Below, in pieces: positions 6,401 to 9,991 of a DNA stretch of 9,991 nt. The notes under the pieces were generated by a model. That model did no database searches, was not told the DNA's origin, and saw only the letters and a program-made list of their open reading frames with translations. The stretch comes from Anaerolineales bacterium. Its GTDB lineage: Bacteria; Chloroflexota; Anaerolineae; Anaerolineales; E44-bin32. Location: contig DAOUTT010000048.1 of NCBI GenBank assembly GCA_030668545.1, forward strand, positions 1 to 9,991, read 5' to 3'. Both the position numbers and the translations under genes were made by a program. Position 1 is the stretch's first letter. Each line of letters starts with the position of its first letter.

Positions 6401-6458
6401 TGAGCCCGGAAGAAGGCTCACAAAATAGTGAAACACAGCTTACAATAGTAAGCCGTGT
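6401..6458. other. Two tandem hairpins between the glycosyltransferase and HAD genes
   Basis: The 150-base gap contains TGAGCC...GGCTCA (6401-6420, 6-bp stem, 8-base loop) and, 12 bases later, an 11-pair stem with one mismatch, ACACAGCTTAC/GTAAGCCGTGT around AATA (6433-6458). Neither has a T-run after it. They may weakly terminate or process the transcript, or protect the HAD mRNA. A short palindrome CTGCATGCAG sits at 6358-6367. A TAGAAT at 6458-6463 could be a -10 box for the HAD gene, but no matching -35 is seen. Confidence 0.45.
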
Positions 6459-6503
6459 AGAATATATCGAAACAACAAATCACGATTGAGAACAGGAATT
6501 GGC

Positions 6504-7274
6504 ATGGAAGAGCGAGTGTTACAGAATTATCTCATTGATATGGACGGGGTGCTCGTGAGCGGACAGAAGCTGATTCCAGGTGCGAGCGACTTTATTCACG
6601 CTCTGCAGGATAACGACCTAGGATACCTTGTCCTGACAAATAACTCGATTTATACACCACCTGATCTCTCTCATCGTCTCCAGGTGATGGGGTTAGACAT
6701 CCCCAGTGAGAAAATCTTCACCTCGGCAATGGCAACGGCTCAGTTTCTTGACTCCCAGCACCCACAGGGGAAGGCATTTGTGATCGGTGAGAGTGGTCTC
6801 ACAGACGCAATCTATTCAATTGGGTATGTAACTACAGACATCACACCAGATTATGTTGTCCTCGGTGAGACGCTGAGCTACAATATGGTTTCGATCACAC
6901 GCGCGGTCCAATTGGTCGCGGAGGGCGCCCGGTTTATCGCCACCAATCCTGATCCATCCGGACCATCAGAGAGCGGGATCGTGCCAGCGACAGGAGCGTT
7001 AGCGGCACTGATCGAGAAAGCAACCGGCGTACACCCTATGTTCATCGGTAAACCTAACCCCTTTATGATGCGGGCTGCTTTGAACTTCCTTGGAGCACAT
7101 ACTGAAAATACTGTGATGATCGGGGATCGGATGGAAACGGATATCATCGCTGGTGTTGAAAGTGGTCTGGAAACGATCCTGGTGCTCACCGGCATCGCTT
7201 CTCGGGACGACCTTGGTCGATATCCTTACCGGCCATCGCGAGTTGTAGAATCCTTGAGTGAAATAAGGATATGA
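6504..7274 (+). CDS. HAD-IIA family phosphatase (NagD/4-nitrophenylphosphatase-like)
   Basis: A 256-residue hydrolase, normal for the NagD-type HAD-IIA group. The nucleophile motif is IDMDGVL (D12, with general acid D14). Motif II is VLTNNS (43-48). The large C2-type cap lies between motifs II and III, containing VVLGETLSYN and ATNPDPSGPSESG. Motif III Lys is K183 in IGKPNPFMM, and motif IV is MIGDRMETDI (D208, D213) for Mg2+. Members dephosphorylate small molecules such as sugar phosphates, nucleotides and phosphoglycolate; the substrate is not readable from sequence. ATG 6504 is preceded by AGGA six bases upstream. An in-frame TTG at 6486 would add six residues without a good ribosome site. 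It lies between the glycosyltransferase and a small membrane protein gene. Confidence 0.92.
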   Translation: MEERVLQNYLIDMDGVLVSGQKLIPGASDFIHALQDNDLGYLVLTNNSIYTPPDLSHRLQVMGLDIPSEKIFTSAMATAQFLDSQHPQGKAFVIGESGLTDAIYSIGYVTTDITPDYVVLGETLSYNMVSITRAVQLVAEGARFIATNPDPSGPSESGIVPATGALAALIEKATGVHPMFIGKPNPFMMRAALNFLGAHTENTVMIGDRMETDIIAGVESGLETILVLTGIASRDDLGRYPYRPSRVVESLSEIRI

Positions 7275-7312
7275 GGCTCTGTCGGCGATGAACGCTCTTG
7301 TTTGCATTTTGC

Positions 7313-7317
7313 GGAGG
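7313..7317 (+). promoter_or_regulatory. Ribosome binding site deciding the start of the small acidic protein
   Basis: GGAGG is followed by eight bases (TATTAATT) and ATG 7326. It sits downstream of the alternative TTG at 7302, so it supports the shorter protein. Confidence 0.8.
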
Positions 7318-7325
7318 TATTAATT

Positions 7326-7553
7326 ATGTTACCGTATATTGTCATCATACTGGCGGTGGTTTACTTCGTTATGAAGGGTACGGGGTTCCTGGACGAATTT
7401 TCAAAGTCACGGCGTACGCAGGATGATCCTGAAGACCAACAGGGGTGGCGCTTGTTAGATCGAATGCGCAATGATCCTGAGATGAATCGCCGCCTGGAAA
7501 TCTTCAAGGAATTTCTTGGTGACAACAATGAAGATGAAGATGAAGATGAGTGA
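7326..7553 (+). CDS. Small membrane-anchored protein with acidic tail, unknown function
   Basis: A 75-residue protein I do not recognise. Residues 1-16 (MLPYIVIILAVVYFVM) form a single hydrophobic helix right at the N-terminus, which would be a membrane anchor or signal-anchor. The remaining approximately 58 residues are polar: a mixed-charge middle (WRLLDRMRNDPEMNRRLEIF, 41-60), predicted helical, and an extreme acidic end NNEDEDEDE encoded by a near-perfect ATGAAG hexamer repeat (7528-7550). The start ATG 7326 is supported by GGAGG eight bases upstream, and the gene begins 51 bases after the HAD gene. Its stop codon lies within the stem of an intrinsic terminator. The coding call rests on the ribosome site, the anchor and the terminator placement. 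Confidence 0.75.
   Translation: MLPYIVIILAVVYFVMKGTGFLDEFSKSRRTQDDPEDQQGWRLLDRMRNDPEMNRRLEIFKEFLGDNNEDEDEDE
7528..7550 (+). repeat. Tandem ATGAAG hexamer repeat
   Basis: About 3.8 copies of ATGAAG run head to tail and encode the alternating Glu/Asp C-terminus of the small membrane protein. Because the unit is six bases, changes in copy number would keep the frame and alter tail length by two acidic residues. Confidence 0.75.
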
Positions 7554-7571
7554 ATGGTTCACTTGTTTTTT
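7549..7571 (+). terminator. Intrinsic terminator overlapping the stop codon of the small protein
   Basis: AGTGAA and TTCACT pair around a TGG loop (7549-7563), extendable by a G-U pair, and are followed by TG and six Ts. The stem is short and AT-rich, so the terminator may be moderate. It includes the TGA stop of the preceding gene and would separate it from the EamA gene downstream. Confidence 0.6.
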
Positions 7572-7635
7572 CCCATCGAACGAATTTGAAACATTTCCCC
7601 TGTAATCTGAATTGAAAATCTAACGGTGTAGTGTC

Positions 7636-8541
7636 TTGCTAGATACCATAGGTGGCCTGGCGGCGCTGGGAACATCCATCCTTTGGGCTGCCGGATCCAC
7701 ATTTTTCACGTTCGCCAGTAGGGAGTTGGGCTCGGTAACTGTAAACCGAGTCCGGCTTTTGCTAGCGACGATTTTCCTCGCCATTACTCATTTAGCTATT
7801 AATGGAGCGCTGATTCCGGTAAATGTTGAACCGGAGACGTGGTTTTGGTTTGTGCTATCGGGGGTCATTGGGTTGGTCCTTGGGGACGCTTTCCTTTTCC
7901 AAGCGTTTGTGTGGATTGGTCCCCGGCTCTCGATGCTGCTCATGAGTCTAGCCCCCGTTATCAGCGTGATCTTCTCGTGGATATTCCTTGCCGAACGGCT
8001 AACACTATTACAAGTCCTGGGAATAGGGATAACTGTTTTGGGGGTCTCAACGGTTATCCTTGATCGCGGGAAACTCAACCAGGCGAATGGACAGAATCGA
8101 AATTATCTTAAAGGGCTGCTTTTCGGGCTCGGTGGAGCGGTAGGTCAGGCGCTAGGGCTGATCACTTCAAAAGTTGGGTTGAATGCAGGGGTATCCCCAC
8201 TGTCTGGCAACTTGATCAGGATATTCAGCGCGGCCGTGATCATGTGGGTTATTGCCCTCTTAATGAATCAAGCTAAGGTGACCATAGACAGCGTATGGCA
8301 ATCAGGCCGAGCGCGCAGCTTCCTCTTAATGGGCACCCTGGCAGGACCATTTCTTGGTGTCTGGCTTTCACTGGTTGCCATTCAACACACACCTGTTGCT
8401 GTTGCCACCACATTGATGAGTCTGGCGCCGATTATTCTGCTCCCTGTAGGGAAGATCGTCTTCAAGGAGAGCATTGGATGGCGAGCTATCGTCGGAACGG
8501 TAGTCGCTGTCAGCGGTGTGGCGATGTTATTCTTGGTTTGA
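7636..8541 (+). CDS. EamA-domain (DMT superfamily) transporter
   Basis: A 301-residue polytopic membrane protein with two EamA repeats of five spans each, about residues 5-143 and 159-300, giving the usual ten-helix drug/metabolite transporter layout. The internal duplication is visible in matching segments LLMSLAPVISVIFSWIFLAE (101-120) and TLMSLAPIILLPVGKIVFKE (259-278), each ending in the conserved acidic position. A short hydrophilic linker (144-158) joins the halves. Substrates of this superfamily range from amino acids to nucleotide sugars and cannot be predicted here. The start is TTG 7636: an in-frame stop at 7621-7623 lies just upstream, and the next Met is deep in a helix (residue 100), so no better start exists. 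A weak GGTG at 7625-7628 may serve as ribosome site. The gene converges on the zinc-ribbon gene with a 46-base gap. Confidence 0.9.
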   Translation: MLDTIGGLAALGTSILWAAGSTFFTFASRELGSVTVNRVRLLLATIFLAITHLAINGALIPVNVEPETWFWFVLSGVIGLVLGDAFLFQAFVWIGPRLSMLLMSLAPVISVIFSWIFLAERLTLLQVLGIGITVLGVSTVILDRGKLNQANGQNRNYLKGLLFGLGGAVGQALGLITSKVGLNAGVSPLSGNLIRIFSAAVIMWVIALLMNQAKVTIDSVWQSGRARSFLLMGTLAGPFLGVWLSLVAIQHTPVAVATTLMSLAPIILLPVGKIVFKESIGWRAIVGTVVAVSGVAMLFLV

Positions 8542-8587
8542 AATAAGGAGAGGGATCAAAGGGGGATGCGAGCTAACCCCTCGTAGT

Positions 8588-9604
8588 TTATTCGAGACCG
8601 GGATCGCAAGCGCTCAAAGTGCCGTCAGCATCGATGTAGGGGCGAACATTACGCATAATCTCGACTTCACCCTCTACCATGATGCATGTGCCAGATTTGA
8701 ATTCGGGGTAGGTTCGGGTGTAGTCGATGATCTCAAAAGTGCCCATTTCTTCGGTGAAGATGACAACGTAGGGAATTTCACCCGATTGGAACCACCGTTT
8801 GATCACCCCATATGCGCATAGGGTTTCACCCTCGGAATCAAGCGAAATCTCATCCCATCTCACGCAACCCACGTCATCAGGTTCGGGGGTTATCGTAGGT
8901 TCCGGGGAAGGACTCCCCTCTGACCGTGTTGCCAGGACAGACGCAATCGTTGGCGCAATGGTTGGGGCACTGGTTGAGATTGGCGTTCCTTCACGGAAAG
9001 CGAAGAGCGAAGACAAATCAAGGCGTCTAAAAGCGATGACCGCGATTGCAGTGATCGCAATGATACCGGCAGAGATGAGAGCCCAGCGGATGATAAGGGC
9101 TCTTGGAAAAGATCGTTGCTCTTGGTCATCTTCAGGGGTTTCTTGATCAGAACTGGGGAGGAGATCCGCAAGTGGATCAAAATCCCTGTCTGAATCGAGG
9201 CGGCGGTCATGGAGAACTGCTAATCCCTCCTCGCTCTCAACAGGCATGGGTGGTATTTTTACCTTATCTTGAGGGGCTCTCGTAAAAGTTGCATCGCCAA
9301 CGTCTTCATCCTCGAGAAAATCCTCTTCAGCGCTTTCTGGGTCTTTCTCCATGCTCGGTTTCAAACGCGCCAGGAGGCTTACGGAGGCTTCGCTCTCTCC
9401 AATATCAACGCTGAACGGCTGCTCTGTTGAAAGTTCCCTACCGCAAAGTGGGCAGCGGTCGATGCCGCGTTCGACCCATTCGGCGCAGAACGGGCACTTG
9501 TGCAAGCTCGTAAGCCAGAGAGGGGGGTCTATGTCGCGCCGGCAGAAGCGGCAGAACACCGCCTCATCTTGAATCTCTTTGTTGCAATGTGGACAACTAC
9601 GCAT
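8588..9604 (-). CDS. Double zinc-ribbon, single-span membrane protein with C-terminal cysteine-containing domain
   Basis: A 338-residue protein of unknown function. Two four-Cys zinc ribbons open it: C4-x2-C7...C18-x2-C21 and C37-x2-C40...C51-x2-C54. A long acidic, low-complexity linker (about 85-168) leads to one membrane span (about 169-192), then a Thr/Ser/Pro-rich stretch (206-242) and a C-terminal domain of about 95 residues (246-338) with four cysteines (C247, C263, C307, C333). The alternating strands there, such as LCAYGVIKRWF and CIMVEGEVEIM, resemble an OB-fold, but that is a guess. The likely topology puts the zinc ribbons in the cytoplasm and the cysteine domain outside. ATG 9604 is chosen because the first ribbon starts at once and AGGA lies eight bases upstream; the longer frame would need a TTG at 9661. 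It has its own leader, with TATAAA about 24 bases before the ATG. Confidence 0.85.
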   Translation of the reverse strand: MRSCPHCNKEIQDEAVFCRFCRRDIDPPLWLTSLHKCPFCAEWVERGIDRCPLCGRELSTEQPFSVDIGESEASVSLLARLKPSMEKDPESAEEDFLEDEDVGDATFTRAPQDKVKIPPMPVESEEGLAVLHDRRLDSDRDFDPLADLLPSSDQETPEDDQEQRSFPRALIIRWALISAGIIAITAIAVIAFRRLDLSSLFAFREGTPISTSAPTIAPTIASVLATRSEGSPSPEPTITPEPDDVGCVRWDEISLDSEGETLCAYGVIKRWFQSGEIPYVVIFTEEMGTFEIIDYTRTYPEFKSGTCIMVEGEVEIMRNVRPYIDADGTLSACDPGLE

Positions 9605-9894
9605 GGATATTGTCCTAAAAAGTTTATACGGCAATTGTAATCCTTCGAACGAATAGCGCAATGTCTCCTAGGTGCTATTAACCCCACACAGGTCCTCAAG
9701 GCGTCTACATCTTGAAGAAAATGAACTGTTCATAATGGGATTGGGCAGGGGCATTTTGCAGCCGTCGATGCTGAGGATAAAATCCTTATTGGTGGCCATG
9801 ACCCATGCTCATTTTGTCGTGATCTCCAACCATCGAATCTGTGTCACAGTTCACTCTTGTGAGACCCTGGTTTCTTGTATGATGCTGACGTATT
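9605..9894. other. Intergenic region between divergent genes
   Basis: These 290 bases separate the minus-strand zinc-ribbon gene from a possible plus-strand gene at 9895. I see no convincing ORF, RNA gene or strong hairpin. A TATAAA read on the minus strand near 9624-9629 may be the -10 box of the zinc-ribbon gene, without a good -35. On the plus strand TTGTGA (9857-9862), a 15-base spacer and TATGAT (9878-9883) form a possible promoter for the gene at 9895. Confidence 0.4.
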
Positions 9895-9991
9895 ATGAAT
9901 AAGACCAAGTCAGCAAGGTTGACGAGACAGATGAATACGAAGACATCGGGGAAAGAAGGTGTAAATGTGTTCATGAAACGCTCGACAAAGG
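9895..9991 (+). CDS. Possible N-terminal fragment of a gene cut by the window end
   Basis: ATG 9895 opens a frame of 32 codons that runs off the right edge without a stop; an in-frame TGA at 9886-9888 makes it the earliest start. The peptide begins MNKTKSARLTRQMNTK and is strongly basic, so it does not look like a signal peptide in the part seen. TATGAT at 9878-9883 is 11 bases before the ATG, which would again give a very short or absent leader, as at udk. Alternative in-frame starts are ATG 9931, GTG 9967 (after AGAAGG at 9954-9959) and ATG 9973. No family can be assigned from this length, and the call could be wrong. Confidence 0.4.
   Translation, partial: MNKTKSARLTRQMNTKTSGKEGVNVFMKRSTK

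Noticed and set aside
7586..7606. Promoter TTGAAA/TGTAAT before the EamA gene
   Set aside because: The spacer between the two boxes is only 9 bases, far too short for sigma70-type recognition.
8542..8587. Bidirectional terminator between the EamA and zinc-ribbon genes
   Set aside because: Only a 5-bp AGGGG/CCCCT pairing with an 11-base loop is present and there is no T-tract on either strand.
9605..9661. 19-residue N-terminal extension of the zinc-ribbon protein from TTG 9661
   Set aside because: ATG 9604 has AGGA upstream and opens directly into the first zinc ribbon; the extension would use TTG and lacks a ribosome site.

Overview
The window looks like a chromosomal contig from an uncultured bacterium, most likely a Chloroflexota (Anaerolineae-like) lineage. 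I infer this from moderate GC content, the gene families (a COG3375-type acetyltransferase next to an enolase-superfamily racemase/OSBS, and a GT4 glycosyltransferase beginning with a GGKDTGGMNVYV motif), the dispersed palindromic repeats and two -10 boxes placed almost on the start codon. The assignment rests on remembered family resemblance, not on a search. I see no phage, transposase, CRISPR array or rRNA. The content is mainly housekeeping and small-molecule metabolism.

Layout. (1) Bases 1-2683, plus strand: a tight three-gene operon made of a 5'-truncated atypical SDR (NmrA/NDUFA9-like), a 293-residue GNAT protein, and a 368-residue enolase-superfamily enzyme of the OSBS/N-succinylamino acid racemase family. 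The last two overlap by one base (TAATG). No other menaquinone gene is visible, so a D-amino acid N-acylation/racemisation route is a better guess than menaquinone synthesis. (2) Bases 2684-3043: non-coding, with four successive palindromes, the first a perfect 28-bp palindrome. (3) Bases 3044-5077, minus strand: tRNA-Thr(CGT) with a strong extended -10 promoter, then uridine kinase (udk), a cyclophilin-type peptidyl-prolyl isomerase and a VTT/DedA-like membrane protein. The last three form a compact operon, and udk has its own TATAAT only six bases before its ATG. (4) Bases 5106-8541, plus strand: a GT4 glycosyltransferase, a HAD-IIA phosphatase, a 75-residue membrane-anchored acidic protein ending in an intrinsic terminator, and an EamA (DMT) transporter. 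(5) Bases 8588-9604, minus strand: a protein with two N-terminal zinc ribbons, one membrane span and a C-terminal domain with four cysteines. (6) Bases 9605-9991: an intergenic region, then the first codons of a possible plus-strand gene cut by the window end.

How the genes may work together. The GNAT and racemase probably act on the same N-acyl amino acids. The glycosyltransferase and HAD phosphatase could be successive steps on a phosphorylated acceptor, but that is speculative. The udk-cyclophilin-VTT operon has no obvious shared pathway. I found no clearly novel defence or mobile system. The best leads are the racemase operon with its SDR partner, the composite palindrome cluster and the zinc-ribbon membrane protein.
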